64,000 nt of DNA, from NCBI RefSeq assembly GCF_018274385.1, contig NZ_JAAFYZ010000014.1, positions 20,731 through 84,730 of the forward strand, read 5' to 3'. Of this stretch, positions 50,979 through 59,979 are shown piece by piece (within the stretch, counting starts at the first letter, position 1; each line of letters begins with the position of its first letter). Origin of the DNA: Catenulispora pinistramenti (GTDB lineage: Bacteria; Actinomycetota; Actinomycetes; Streptomycetales; Catenulisporaceae). Position numbers and translations under genes: made by a program. The notes below the pieces were generated by a model. The model searched no databases. It had not been told where the DNA came from and was given only the letters and a program-made list of their open reading frames with translations.

Positions 50979-51074
50979 ATGCGATCAATCTGGGAAGGCG
51001 AGCTGCTGGTCCAGCGCCGCCACATCGACCTGTGCCGCACGCAGTGCGCGCTGTGTACCCCGCGTCACGCCTGA
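50979..51074 (+). CDS. Leader peptide 3 (31 residues) upstream of the symporter gene
   Basis: ATG 50979 to TGA 51072-51074. It reads MRSIWEGELLVQRRHIDLC, then RTQCALCTPRHA. The core RRHIDLCR matches the RRHVD-x-GR core of the other two leaders, and three Cys codons lie in nine residues, fitting a cysteine-sensing leader. No ribosome site is visible. The symporter ATG follows 55 bp downstream with no stable hairpin in between. Confidence 0.8.
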   Translation: MRSIWEGELLVQRRHIDLCRTQCALCTPRHA

Positions 51075-51129
51075 CGCGAACCAGCGCCCACCCGTTTCCG
51101 CACGTCTCGAATCCCGGAGTAGAACAACC

Positions 51130-52485
51130 ATGTCCGCATCCGCCGATGTGTCCGGCGCGCCCGCCCGCGCCCGGAAGTTCCCCCACGTCCCGTTCGGCAT
51201 CCAGATCCTGCTGGGCCTGGTCCTCGGCATCGGCCTCGGCCTGGTCGCCCGCGACGCGCATCTGAGCTGGCTGGCCACCACCTTGACCCAGATCGGCACG
51301 ATCTTCGTCCAGCTGCTGAAGCTGGCGGTCCCGCCGCTGGTCTTCACCGCGATCCTGGTCTCGGTCGCGAACCTGCGCAAGGTCGCCAACGCCGCGCGGC
51401 TGGCCCTGCGCACCCTGATGTGGTTCGCCATCACCGCGCTGATAGCCGTCAGCATCGGCATCGCGCTCGGCGTGGTGACCAAGCCCGGCCACGGCGTCAG
51501 CCTCGGGGCCGGGGTCAAGGCGCCGGGCACCACCGGCAGCTGGGTCGACTTCCTGCAGGGCATCATCCCGACCAACGTGGTCGGCGCCTTCAGCGAGGGC
51601 AACGTCCTGCAGATCGTGTTCCTGGGCATCGTCTCCGGCGCCGCGGTGCTGGCCGTCGGCGACCGCATGGAGCCGGTGGTGAAGGCCTCCGAGCTGGTGC
51701 TGGAACTGGTGCAGAAGGCTCTGTGGTGGGTCATCCGGCTGGCCCCGCTGGGCACCCTGGGCCTGATCGGCAAGGCCGTCGCGGTCTACGGCTGGGACCT
51801 GATCAAGCCGCTGTCCACCTTCGTCGTCGACATCTACGTCGGGCTGGCGCTGGTGCTGCTGGTCGTCTATCCGCTGGTGCTGAGCCTGGCCGGGCGGGTC
51901 AACCCGCTGAAGTTCTTCGCCGGGGCCTGGCCGGCGATCCAGCTGGGCTTCGTCTCGCGCAGCTCGATCGGCACGCTGCCGATGACCCAGCGGGTGGTCA
52001 CCGAGCGGCTGGGCGTGCAGAAGGAGTACGCGAGCTTCGCGGTGCCGTTCGGCGCCACCACCAAGATGGACGGCTGCGCGGCGCTCTACCCGGCGCTGGC
52101 GGCGATCTTCGTGGCCAACGTCTTCGGGGTGCACCTGGGCCTGAAGGACTACCTGCTGATCGCCTTCACCTCGGTCGTGGGCTCGGCGGCCACCGCCGGT
52201 CTGACCGGTGCGATCGTGATGCTCACCCTGACCCTGACGACGCTCGGGCTGCCGCTGGCCGGCGCCGGCATCCTGCTGGCCATCGACCCGATCCTGGACA
52301 TGGGCCGGACCGCGATCAACGTCGCGGGCCAGGCGCTGGTGCCGGTCGTGGTGGCCAGTCGGGAGGGCATCTTGGACCGCGCGGTGTACGACGCGCCCAA
52401 GGGCGAGCTGATCGTCGCGGGCGCCGAGCCCGCGGTGGCCGCGACGCCCGCGGCGGCCGCCGCGCCGACGCCGGTCGCGGCGTAG
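51130..52485 (+). CDS. Dicarboxylate/amino acid:cation symporter (DAACS), probable cystine/sulfur importer
   Basis: 451 residues from ATG 51130. About eight membrane helices plus the two re-entrant loops: SRSSIGTLPMTQRVV (serine-rich HP1), VPFGATTKMDGCAALYP (TM7 NMDGT-like motif, here KMDGC) and DPILDMGRTAINVAGQ (TM8). The C-terminal 30 residues are Ala/Pro-rich. The family includes DctA, GltP and the cystine carrier TcyP. The Cys-rich leader peptide of the sulfur family just upstream favours cystine or another sulfur compound. Confidence 0.9.
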   Translation: MSASADVSGAPARARKFPHVPFGIQILLGLVLGIGLGLVARDAHLSWLATTLTQIGTIFVQLLKLAVPPLVFTAILVSVANLRKVANAARLALRTLMWFAITALIAVSIGIALGVVTKPGHGVSLGAGVKAPGTTGSWVDFLQGIIPTNVVGAFSEGNVLQIVFLGIVSGAAVLAVGDRMEPVVKASELVLELVQKALWWVIRLAPLGTLGLIGKAVAVYGWDLIKPLSTFVVDIYVGLALVLLVVYPLVLSLAGRVNPLKFFAGAWPAIQLGFVSRSSIGTLPMTQRVVTERLGVQKEYASFAVPFGATTKMDGCAALYPALAAIFVANVFGVHLGLKDYLLIAFTSVVGSAATAGLTGAIVMLTLTLTTLGLPLAGAGILLAIDPILDMGRTAINVAGQALVPVVVASREGILDRAVYDAPKGELIVAGAEPAVAATPAAAAAPTPVAA

Positions 52486-52513
52486 TCGCGGTCAGCGGGA
52501 ATCCAGTCCCGAT

Positions 52514-52556
52514 AGTCGCGATAGTCCCGACAGGACCTGTCGGGACTGCCGCGACT
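52514..52556. terminator. Long imperfect terminator hairpin
   Basis: Outer arms agtcgcg (52514-52520) and cgcgact (52550-52556) enclose inner arms agtcccgacag (52523-52533) and ctgtcgggact (52537-52547). Lies between convergent symporter and oxidase genes. Confidence 0.8.
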
Positions 52557-52566
52557 GCCTGCCCCG

Positions 52567-53871
52567 TCAGTCCCCGAACACGCGCCGGGTGTACTCGTTG
52601 GCGAACAACCGCTTCGGGTCCACCCGGTCGCGCACCCCGAGGAAGTCCTCGAACCGCGGGTAGGTCTTGCCCAGGTACTCGGCGTCGCGGGTGTGCATCT
52701 TGCCCCAGTGCGGCCGGCCGTCGTGCCCGATGAGGACCTGTTCGACGGCCTTGAAGTACTCCTCGTACCGGGTGCCCTGGTACATGTGGCAGGCGATGTA
52801 CGCGGTGTCGCGGCCGTGCGCCGTGGACAGCCACAGGTCGTCGCCGGGCACCACGCGCACCTCGATCGGGAAGTTCACGTTCCAGTTCGAGCCGTTGACC
52901 AGCTGCGTGACCTCGCGGAACGCGGAGACGAACGCGGTCCGCGGGACCGCGTACTCCATCTCCACGAACTTCACGCGCCGCGGTGAGGTGAACACCTTGT
53001 CCGAGCGGTCGGTGTAGGTGCGGGCGGACAGTGCCGAGCCGGAGACCTTCGAGACGGTCTTGGTCAGCCGCGGCGCGGTGCGGGCCAGCCGCTGCGCCGC
53101 GCCGAACACCGAGTTCGACAGGAACTCGTCGTCCATCCAGTGCCGGAACCCGGACAGCGGGGCGGCCGGTCCGGTCGAGCGGTTGTTGCGCTTGATGTTG
53201 GTGCTGGTCGTGTACGGGAACCAGTAGAACTCGAAGTGGTCGTTGCCGTCGGCCAGCTCCTGGAAGCCGTCCAGGACCGCGTCCAGCTTCATCGGCTCCT
53301 CGCGGGCGGTGAGCAGGAACGAGGGCTCGGTGCGGAACGTCACCGCGGTCACGTAGCCGACCGCGCCGACACCCAGGCGCGCGGCCTGGAACAGCTCGGC
53401 GTTCTCGCTCGGCGAGCAGATCACGATCTCGCCGTTGGCCAGCACCAGCTCCAGCGCCGCCACCTGGGCCGCGATCGAGCCGGAGGCCCGGCCGGTGCCG
53501 TGGGTGCCGGTGCCGATCGCGCCGGCGGCGGTCTGCACCTGGATGTCGCCCATGTTGGTCAGCGCCAGGCCGTTCTCCGCCAGCAGCGCGTTGAGCTGGT
53601 GCAGCGGCATCCCGGACTCGACGGTGACCAGGCCGGCTTCCCGGTCGATCTGCTTGAGCCGGGTGAGCCCGTCCGGCTTGACCAGTACGCCGTCGGTGAC
53701 CGCGGCCGGGGTGAAGGAGTGCCCGGAGCCGACGGCCTTGACCGTCATCCCCTCGTCGTCGGCGGTGCGCACGATCTCGACGACCTCGGAGGCGGTTCGC
53801 GGGGTGACCACCCGGGCCGCCTTCGCCGTCTGGTTGCCGGCCCAGTTGGACCACTCGTTCGCGCCCGCCAC
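52567..53871 (-). CDS. FAD-linked sugar-1,4-lactone oxidase (D-arabinono/L-gulono-lactone oxidase type)
   Basis: 434 residues from GTG 53871. VAO-type FAD domain: VKAVGSGHSFTPAAVTDG, GIGTGTHGTG-like AAGAIGTGTHGTGRASG, GVGAVGYVTAV; C-terminal ALO domain with EVRVVPGDDLWLSTAHGRDT and PHWGKMHT near the end (HWxK motif). Family members oxidise aldonolactones to ascorbate-like products using oxygen or cytochromes. True substrate unknown. Confidence 0.92.
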   Translation of the reverse strand: MAGANEWSNWAGNQTAKAARVVTPRTASEVVEIVRTADDEGMTVKAVGSGHSFTPAAVTDGVLVKPDGLTRLKQIDREAGLVTVESGMPLHQLNALLAENGLALTNMGDIQVQTAAGAIGTGTHGTGRASGSIAAQVAALELVLANGEIVICSPSENAELFQAARLGVGAVGYVTAVTFRTEPSFLLTAREEPMKLDAVLDGFQELADGNDHFEFYWFPYTTSTNIKRNNRSTGPAAPLSGFRHWMDDEFLSNSVFGAAQRLARTAPRLTKTVSKVSGSALSARTYTDRSDKVFTSPRRVKFVEMEYAVPRTAFVSAFREVTQLVNGSNWNVNFPIEVRVVPGDDLWLSTAHGRDTAYIACHMYQGTRYEEYFKAVEQVLIGHDGRPHWGKMHTRDAEYLGKTYPRFEDFLGVRDRVDPKRLFANEYTRRVFGD

Positions 53872-53918
53872 GCCTCACCCGATTCTTCCGCCGGCACGCC
53901 AGCTGTGAGCCGCGCCGT

Positions 53919-55118
53919 TCACTCGATCGCCGGATCCCCCGGACGTAGCCAACGCGAGCCGAGCAGCGCAGTCAAGAGGGCGAGGGCGCTTCCTGCCACT
54001 GGGACCAGATATGCGGTGTGCGCCCCGGAACGGTCGATGAGCCAGCCGGCGACCGCCGAGCCGGCGGTGATCCCGACCGCCGCGCCGGTGGTCTCGATCA
54101 CCATGCCCTCGGTCAGCCGGGCCGCCGGGACCAGGAGCTCGACCAGCCCGACCAGCGTGATCAGGGTCGGGGAGATCGCGAATCCGGCCAGCAGCAGCAC
54201 CAGCGCCAGCACCCCGATGTTCGGCGCCAGCGCCATCGGCGTCGCGGTGATCAGGACCAGCGCCAGCAGGATCATGACCCGCCGGTCCAGCGGCGTCTCC
54301 CAGTGCGTGGCCCCGAAGATCAGCCCGGCGATGAACGACCCGACGGCGTAGACCGCCAGCAGCAGCCCGGACCAGTCGCCGTGCCCGTGCTCCTCGGCGA
54401 AGGCCACGGTCACCACCTCGATGGAGCCGAACATCACCCCGATCGCGATCGCGCAGATGAGCACCACCCGCATGCCGGGGATGGCGATCGCCGCGGGTCC
54501 GGTGTGGTGCTCATGCGGATGCGGGGCGGGCTGGGTGCGGCGCTGGACCAGGAACGCCGTGGTGCCGACGACCAGGAACCCGGCGGCCAGCCCGACTCCG
54601 GCCTCGTGGTGCACCTGCAGGGTCAGGAAGGTGACCAGGATCGGGCCGATCATGAAGACGACCTCGTCTATCACCGCCTCGAAGGAGTAGGCGGTGTGCA
54701 GCGCCGGAGTCCCGGTGTAGAGCTTGGTCCAGCGGGCCCGCACCAGCGCCCCGACGTTCGGCAGGAAGGCCCCGGCCAGCGCCGCCGAGGCGAACCAGGA
54801 CCAGGTCGGCTCCTTGAAGCGGACGCAGAGCATCAGCGAGCACAGCGCGGCGGTCGACACCGCGAGCATCGGGAACACGACCTCGGCCTGCCCGCGCCGG
54901 TCGATCAGCCGGGCCAGGAACGGCCCGCAGAAGGCCTGCACCAGCGCCATCGTCCCGGACACCACGCCGGCCAGCGCGTACTTTCCGGTCGATTCCTTGA
55001 TCATCAAGATGATGCCCAGGCCGAGCATCGACATCGGCAGCCGGCCGACGAACGCCGCGGACGAGAACCCCCTGGATCCCGGCGCCTTGAAGATCGCGGC
55101 ATAGTGCTTGGCCACCAT
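53919..55118 (-). CDS. MFS transporter
   Basis: 399 residues, about twelve membrane segments. The MFS loop between helices 2 and 3 reads ARLIDRRGQAEVV. A His-rich cytosolic centre (PAPHPHEHHTG) joins the two six-helix halves. Resembles actinobacterial MFS efflux proteins of unknown substrate. Ends 47 bp after the start of the lactone oxidase gene, on the same strand, so they may be cotranscribed. Confidence 0.88.
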   Translation of the reverse strand: MVAKHYAAIFKAPGSRGFSSAAFVGRLPMSMLGLGIILMIKESTGKYALAGVVSGTMALVQAFCGPFLARLIDRRGQAEVVFPMLAVSTAALCSLMLCVRFKEPTWSWFASAALAGAFLPNVGALVRARWTKLYTGTPALHTAYSFEAVIDEVVFMIGPILVTFLTLQVHHEAGVGLAAGFLVVGTTAFLVQRRTQPAPHPHEHHTGPAAIAIPGMRVVLICAIAIGVMFGSIEVVTVAFAEEHGHGDWSGLLLAVYAVGSFIAGLIFGATHWETPLDRRVMILLALVLITATPMALAPNIGVLALVLLLAGFAISPTLITLVGLVELLVPAARLTEGMVIETTGAAVGITAGSAVAGWLIDRSGAHTAYLVPVAGSALALLTALLGSRWLRPGDPAIE

Positions 55119-55264
55119 ACGGCGATCGTCGGGCCGGTGAGGCTGCTGCGCCTGCTGGGACGGCCGGGCGGGTGGTGCGGGGCGGCCCCCGGGGCCGGTT
55201 CACCGAGAATCAATCGGAACGATGATCACGATTACCCCTCTTGTCGCGACTTTCGGATAATTGG

Positions 55265-55678
55265 GTGAGACTCTTGGTCGTGGACGCCGATCGCACGTTC
55301 GCGGCCCACGTCCCGGATTCGCAGCTTTGGGAGCGATGGATGACCCCTTCGAGGTCCTTGAGTGCTCGTCTCGCCGACCATTCCGGCGTGCTGCACGGGC
55401 AGTGGGGGGATGCCGGTGCGGTGGCGGTCGGGCTGGTGTTCCTCGGCCTCGGGTTGGTGATGGCCCTGGACGTGATCAGGGTGCTCGCCTATCGGAAGGC
55501 CGACCTGTCGGAGCACAGCGCCAAGTGGCTGCACGAGTCGACCGTCCGGTTGAGCGGCGGCCGCGCGGAGCACCACCGGCAGTGCAAGCGCGAAGGCCTG
55601 ATGGAAGTGCTCGGCTGGGGCCTGGTCGGGCTCGGGGCGCCGGCGTTCCTCGCCGGGTTCGTCGGTTTGGTCGCCTGA
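55265..55678 (+). CDS. Small membrane protein of unknown function
   Basis: 137 residues from GTG 55265, or 112 from ATG 55340, which has GGGAG close by. Hydrophobic helices AVAVGLVFLGLGLVMALDVI and the C-terminal WGLVGLGAPAFLAGFVGLVA enclose a charged middle (RLSGGRAEHHRQCKREG). No family recognised. A gataat element at 55256-55261 may be its -10. Confidence 0.6.
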   Translation: MRLLVVDADRTFAAHVPDSQLWERWMTPSRSLSARLADHSGVLHGQWGDAGAVAVGLVFLGLGLVMALDVIRVLAYRKADLSEHSAKWLHESTVRLSGGRAEHHRQCKREGLMEVLGWGLVGLGAPAFLAGFVGLVA

Positions 55679-55745
55679 CGGCCGCGGCGTACCTGCAGGC
55701 AAGACCTTCGCGCGAGAACTCTGTGGCGCCGGCCTTGGGAAACCT

Positions 55746-56273
55746 GTGAAGATGCCGAGCATGGCTTACACCGTGCGCCGCACCACTGCGGATGAGTGGC
55801 GGGACTTCCGGGAGCTGCGCCTGGCGGCGCTGCTGGACTCGCCGACCAACTATGGCCAGACCCACGAGCAGGCCCTGGCCATGACGGACGAGCAGTGGCA
55901 GGAGCGCGCACGGACCAACGCCACGTCCACGGAGCAGGCCTTCTACGTCGCCGTGGACGACGCGACCGGGCGGCTCGTCGGCATGTGGAGCGCGGCGCCG
56001 CACTTCAACCGTCCGGGCTCATGGATCGTTCTCGGGGTCTTCGTCCGCCCCGAGGCGCGCGGTACCGACGTCGCGCGCCGCCTGAACCAGGCCGTCATCG
56101 ACTTCGCGCGCACCACGGACGCCAAGGAACTCGTCCTGCTGGTCCGGGACGACAACGAGCGCGGGCGCCGCTTCTACGAGCGGGAGGGGTTCACGCTGAC
56201 CGGCTTCGCTCAGCCGCACAACCTCGACCCCTCCCACGACCTTGTAGAGATGCGCTACGAGGACTTCCGGTAG
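55746..56273 (+). CDS. GNAT-family N-acetyltransferase
   Basis: 175 residues from GTG 55746 (ATGs at 55752 and 55761 are alternatives). Acetyl-CoA motif GVFVRPEARGTDVARRLNQA and LVLLVRDDNERGRRFYEREGF are clear. The substrate is unknown. It follows the small membrane protein by 67 bp on the same strand. Confidence 0.9.
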   Translation: MKMPSMAYTVRRTTADEWRDFRELRLAALLDSPTNYGQTHEQALAMTDEQWQERARTNATSTEQAFYVAVDDATGRLVGMWSAAPHFNRPGSWIVLGVFVRPEARGTDVARRLNQAVIDFARTTDAKELVLLVRDDNERGRRFYEREGFTLTGFAQPHNLDPSHDLVEMRYEDFR

Positions 56274-56325
56274 CGCATCCCTATAAGGGCCGGGCTTCTA
56301 GAGCTCTCTTACAGAGCTCTGCGGA

Positions 56326-58740
56326 TCAGATCCCTATAACGTTCAGCTCGGCGCACGACGTCCACGGGTTCCCGTTGACCTCCGACAGCGCCCGGAACCG
56401 TACGTAGCGGCCGGTTGCGGCGGTGAAGTTCACGGTCTTCAGAGTGTTGTCGTTCGCGAACGTACCGGTCGCCACCGCGTTACCCCAGTTGGTGCCGTCG
56501 GCGCTGACGTAGAACTCGTATTGGCCGACCCAGCCGTGGTTGCCCCCGTCCTGCCGAGGCAGGTACGTGAACCCGGACACGGAGTGCGAGGCGGTCATGT
56601 CGAGCTGGATCTCGTGCGGGCACGGCGGGTTCGGCGTGACGTTGTACCACTGCGTGTGCCAGTAGGTAGCGGCGCTGCCGTCTATAGCGTTGGTCGCCGC
56701 GCCGTTCTCGCCGACGGTCTCCTGGCTGTCGAAGTACTTCACCGTCCAGCCGGTGCGGTCCAGGACGGCCGGGGTGCCGCCACCGCCGCTGCTCGGCGCC
56801 GCGGGCTGACCGGTCTCGATCTTCCCGGCGAACCGGCGGAGGAAGTTGTCGCCGACGTTCGCGGTGGCCGTCAGGTCGTACCAGCCGCTGGCCGTGGGCC
56901 AGGAGTGGGTGACCGTCGCGCCGCCGGCGACCGTGAAGGTCCAGGGCCCGCCGGTGATGAAGTGGTTCGCCGCGACGGTGATCACGGCGGAGGCGGTGCC
57001 GGTGTTGGTCATCGTCAGCACCAGCGCGTTGTTTGCGGTGTCGTAGCCCGGCTTCACTTCCAGGTGCGGCAGCGAGGCGTTGCCGATGGTGGTCAGGTCG
57101 CCGACGAACGTGCGCAGGAAGCCGTTGGGGCCGTGCACGTCGAGCGAGTACTTGCCGGCGCTGACGCTCTGCGCGCTCCAGTAGTCCGAGGACGTCGAGT
57201 TCGGCGAGATGAGGTACTGCCAGTTCGCGAAGGTCCGGTAGGCCGTGGTGTAGGCCTGGAGCGGGACGGCCTGCGCGCCGGCATTGGAGAAGTCCGTCCA
57301 GAACCGGCCGGCGGCCAGGTCATAGCGGCCGGTGACGTTCGGCTGGTAGAGCGTGGCACGCTGGCCCTTCGTGCCCGCCTCCTGCGCCGGCATGCTCTGC
57401 GTGGCCGGCGGGGTCGGGGCGGGCAGCGTCGAGCACTGGTTGTTCGCCGAGGTCACCAGCGGGCCGGTGGCCGGCAGGGTCGGGAACGTGGTGGTCGAGG
57501 TGGCGAAGTTCAGCGCGGTGGTCAGGTCGCCGCAGACCGCGCGCCGCCACGCCGAGATGTTCGGCTCCTGCACGCCGGTCCAGGTCTCGATCAGCCGGAT
57601 CGTGGAGGTGTGGTCGTAGATCGTGGAGTCCACCCAGCCGCCCTGCGACCAGGGGGAGATCACCAGCTGCGGGACCCGCACGCCGAGCCCGATCGGCAGA
57701 CCGCTGACGAACTCGTCGGCGGTGCCGGCCGGCGGGGTCGGCGGGATGACGTGGTCGAAGAAGCCGTCGTTCTCGTCGTAGTTGAGGATGAAGACCGTCT
57801 TGGACCACACGTCCAGGTTCGACGCCAGCGCGGTGAGCATCTTCGAGACGTAGTCCGCGCCGAGCGCCGGGGCGTAGTTCGGGTGCTCGGACTTGCCGGC
57901 CGGCGCGACGATCCAGGAGACCTGCGGCAGGGTGCCGTTGGTGACGTCGGCCTGGAACTCCGCGACCGAGTCCGTGGACTTCACCATGCCGCGCTGGTAG
58001 AGCGGGCTGCTGGTCGCGGCGTTCTTGTACTGGTTGAACCAGGCCAGCGCGTTGTCGTCGTAGTTGTCGGTCTCCTGGTAGACCTTCCACGTGACCCCGG
58101 CGGCCTGTAGCCGCTCGGGGTACGTGGTCCAGGTGTAGCCGGCCTCGGAGTTGTCGGTGACCGGACCGCCGCCGGTGCCGTTGGGGTCGATCATCCCGGT
58201 CCACATGTACAGCCGGTTCGGGTTGGTCGGTCCCATGACGGAGCAGTGGTAGCCGTCGCAGATGGTGAAGGCGTCGGCGAGGGCGTACTGGAACGGGATG
58301 TCGGCCCGCGTGTAGTAGCCCATGGTGTCGACGCCCTTGGCGGCGACCCAGCCGTTGTAGGAGCCGTTGGCCCAGGCGTTGTGCATACCGCCCCAGGAAT
58401 GATCAAGATCGGGGACGCACTGCGCGCTGGTGGTCGCGGTGTTCAGGTGCCACGGCAGGATGGTCTTGCTGCCGTTGGGCTGGGTGGACACCGAGGTGCC
58501 GTTCTGGAACACGTACGGCACTGTGTCGCCGAAGCCCCGGACCCCGGCGAGGGTGCCGAAGTAGTGGTCGAAGCTGCGGTTCTCCTGCATCAGGATCACG
58601 ATGTGGCCGACGTCGCTGAGCGATCCGCTCAGGCCCGCCGTAGCGGCCATGGCGGTGCGCAGCGTCTCCGGCAGGAAGGCGGCACCGGCCGCCGCCGCCG
58701 CGGAAGCGGACAGGAACTTGCGTCTGGACAGGGGAGACAT
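56326..58740 (-). CDS. Tat-exported phosphocholine-type phospholipase C with discoidin-like domain
   Basis: 804 residues from ATG 58740 (GGAG five bases upstream). Tat signal MSPLSRRKFLSASAAAAAGA. Catalytic domain (about 40-480) opens with GHIVILMQENRSFDHYFGTL and includes NYDENDGFFDHVIPP and YDHTSTIRLIETW, metal-binding motifs of the phosphoesterase/PLC-PAP2-like family. Two beta domains follow (about 520-690, typical DUF756-like C-terminal repeats of PLC), then an F5/8 type C-like carbohydrate-binding domain (about 700-804) after a Gly-rich linker. It cleaves phospholipids outside the cell, probably for phosphate supply. Confidence 0.92.
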   Translation of the reverse strand: MSPLSRRKFLSASAAAAAGAAFLPETLRTAMAATAGLSGSLSDVGHIVILMQENRSFDHYFGTLAGVRGFGDTVPYVFQNGTSVSTQPNGSKTILPWHLNTATTSAQCVPDLDHSWGGMHNAWANGSYNGWVAAKGVDTMGYYTRADIPFQYALADAFTICDGYHCSVMGPTNPNRLYMWTGMIDPNGTGGGPVTDNSEAGYTWTTYPERLQAAGVTWKVYQETDNYDDNALAWFNQYKNAATSSPLYQRGMVKSTDSVAEFQADVTNGTLPQVSWIVAPAGKSEHPNYAPALGADYVSKMLTALASNLDVWSKTVFILNYDENDGFFDHVIPPTPPAGTADEFVSGLPIGLGVRVPQLVISPWSQGGWVDSTIYDHTSTIRLIETWTGVQEPNISAWRRAVCGDLTTALNFATSTTTFPTLPATGPLVTSANNQCSTLPAPTPPATQSMPAQEAGTKGQRATLYQPNVTGRYDLAAGRFWTDFSNAGAQAVPLQAYTTAYRTFANWQYLISPNSTSSDYWSAQSVSAGKYSLDVHGPNGFLRTFVGDLTTIGNASLPHLEVKPGYDTANNALVLTMTNTGTASAVITVAANHFITGGPWTFTVAGGATVTHSWPTASGWYDLTATANVGDNFLRRFAGKIETGQPAAPSSGGGGTPAVLDRTGWTVKYFDSQETVGENGAATNAIDGSAATYWHTQWYNVTPNPPCPHEIQLDMTASHSVSGFTYLPRQDGGNHGWVGQYEFYVSADGTNWGNAVATGTFANDNTLKTVNFTAATGRYVRFRALSEVNGNPWTSCAELNVIGI

Positions 58741-59056
58741 CTCACTCCAGGCGTGTGGGAGAGATCGGGTGAGGGTGGCGCTCGCGCGAGATGCCCTGTG
58801 AATGTAGGTGCGCATCGCAGTGCTTGTAAATGCGCGATCTGCGGCGTAACGGTAAAATCCAAGCGTCGGTGGAGGAGACTCCAAGGGAACGCCCGCCGAC
58901 CCCGGGATGCATCATCGCTACGGCTCTGGCCAGCGCGTCAACAATCGGTAAGGGCCGGATTCGGCTATAGCCGCCATGGCGAAATCAGGGGACGTCCGCG
59001 ATGTCCGGATCCGGCCCGGGATGGCGGTTTGGGCGCCGGTGGCCGCGGGGGCGATC
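58741..59056. other. Divergent promoter region between phospholipase C and crcB genes
   Basis: No gene seen. Holds the perfect palindrome cggctatagccg (58962-58973) and an imperfect ggagactcc element (about 58871-58880). I looked for a fluoride riboswitch before crcB and for clear PHO boxes before the phospholipase gene and found neither convincingly. Confidence 0.5.
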
Positions 59057-59620
59057 ATGGGGCGCGTGAGTTCCCCACAGCCGCCCTCCGACGCCGGGCC
59101 CCAGCCCGGGCCCCATCACGTCGGGCCTCATCACGCCTGGCACCACGAGGTCCCGCCCGAGGACGAGGGCAGCAGCGTCGAGGCTCCGGCCGCGCCGGCT
59201 TCGGGACCGGGCACTGCGCGGGTGGTGGCGGTCATCGCCGCCGGCGGGTTTCTCGGCGGCCCGACGCGCTACCTTCTCGGCCAGGCGTTCCCGACCGCGC
59301 AACACACGTTCCCGGCGACGACGTTCGTCATCAACGTGACCGGGTCGTTCGTCCTGGCGGTGCTGCTGGTGTGCGTGATCGAGGTATGGCCGCCGACGCG
59401 CTATGTGCGGCCCTTCAGCGCGGTCGGCTTCCTCGGCGCTTATACGACGTTCTCCACGTGGATGGTCGACACGGACCGGTTCCTGGCCGCGGGGCGCTAT
59501 GGTCTGGCCGCACTGGACGTCTTCGGCAGCCTGTTCTCCGGGCTGGCCGCCACGGCGCTCGGCATCTTCCTGGCGCGCGCGGCGCTCGTCAGGCGTTCCC
59601 CTGGATGGTCCCGCGCATGA
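59057..59620 (+). CDS. crcB: Fluoride channel subunit CrcB (1), with long N-terminal extension
   Basis: 187 residues from ATG 59057; GTG 59066 or ATG 58976 are possible. The first ~60 residues are His/Pro-rich and cytosolic (HHVGPHHAWHHEVPPED), unusual for CrcB. The channel domain has GGFLGGPTRYLLGQ, INVTGSFVLAVLLV and the signature GFLGAYTTFSTW. CrcB/Fluc dimers export fluoride; paired genes usually form heterodimers. Stop overlaps the second crcB start. Confidence 0.9.
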   Translation: MGRVSSPQPPSDAGPQPGPHHVGPHHAWHHEVPPEDEGSSVEAPAAPASGPGTARVVAVIAAGGFLGGPTRYLLGQAFPTAQHTFPATTFVINVTGSFVLAVLLVCVIEVWPPTRYVRPFSAVGFLGAYTTFSTWMVDTDRFLAAGRYGLAALDVFGSLFSGLAATALGIFLARAALVRRSPGWSRA

Positions 59621-59979
59621 CCCTTCTAGGCGTAGCCATTGCTTCCGCTATAGGGGCGCCCGCGCGGTACCTCGTGGACCGGTTCGTGGCGTCCCGGAAC
59701 CGGGGTGTGTTCCCGTGGGGCACGCTCGTGATCAACGTCACCGGCGCGTTCGTCCTGGGGGTGCTGGTGGGTATGGGTGCTCATCATGGGCTGTCCAAGC
59801 AGGCGGTGGCGATCCTGGGTACCGGCTTCTGCGGTGCCTATACGACGTTCTCGACATTCAGCGTCGAGACCGTGAGGCTGGTGGAAGAACGGGCGTTCGG
59901 GAAGGCCGTCCTGAACGTTGGCATGAGCCTGGCGGCCGGGCTGCTCGCGGGTACGGCCGGATTGGGGTTGGCGCAGTGA
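59617..59979 (+). CDS. crcB: Fluoride channel subunit CrcB (2)
   Basis: 120 residues from ATG 59617. GAPARYLVDRFV, LVINVTGAFVLGVLV and GFCGAYTTFSTF are the family hallmarks; four membrane helices. Overlaps both neighbours by 4 bp (ATGA with crcB1, GTGA with the DUF2236 gene), so three genes form one operon. Confidence 0.93.
   Translation: MTLLGVAIASAIGAPARYLVDRFVASRNRGVFPWGTLVINVTGAFVLGVLVGMGAHHGLSKQAVAILGTGFCGAYTTFSTFSVETVRLVEERAFGKAVLNVGMSLAAGLLAGTAGLGLAQ

Noticed and set aside
58741..59056. Fluoride riboswitch before crcB
   Set aside because: I could not find the conserved crcB-motif segments in the leader; only a short palindrome is present.
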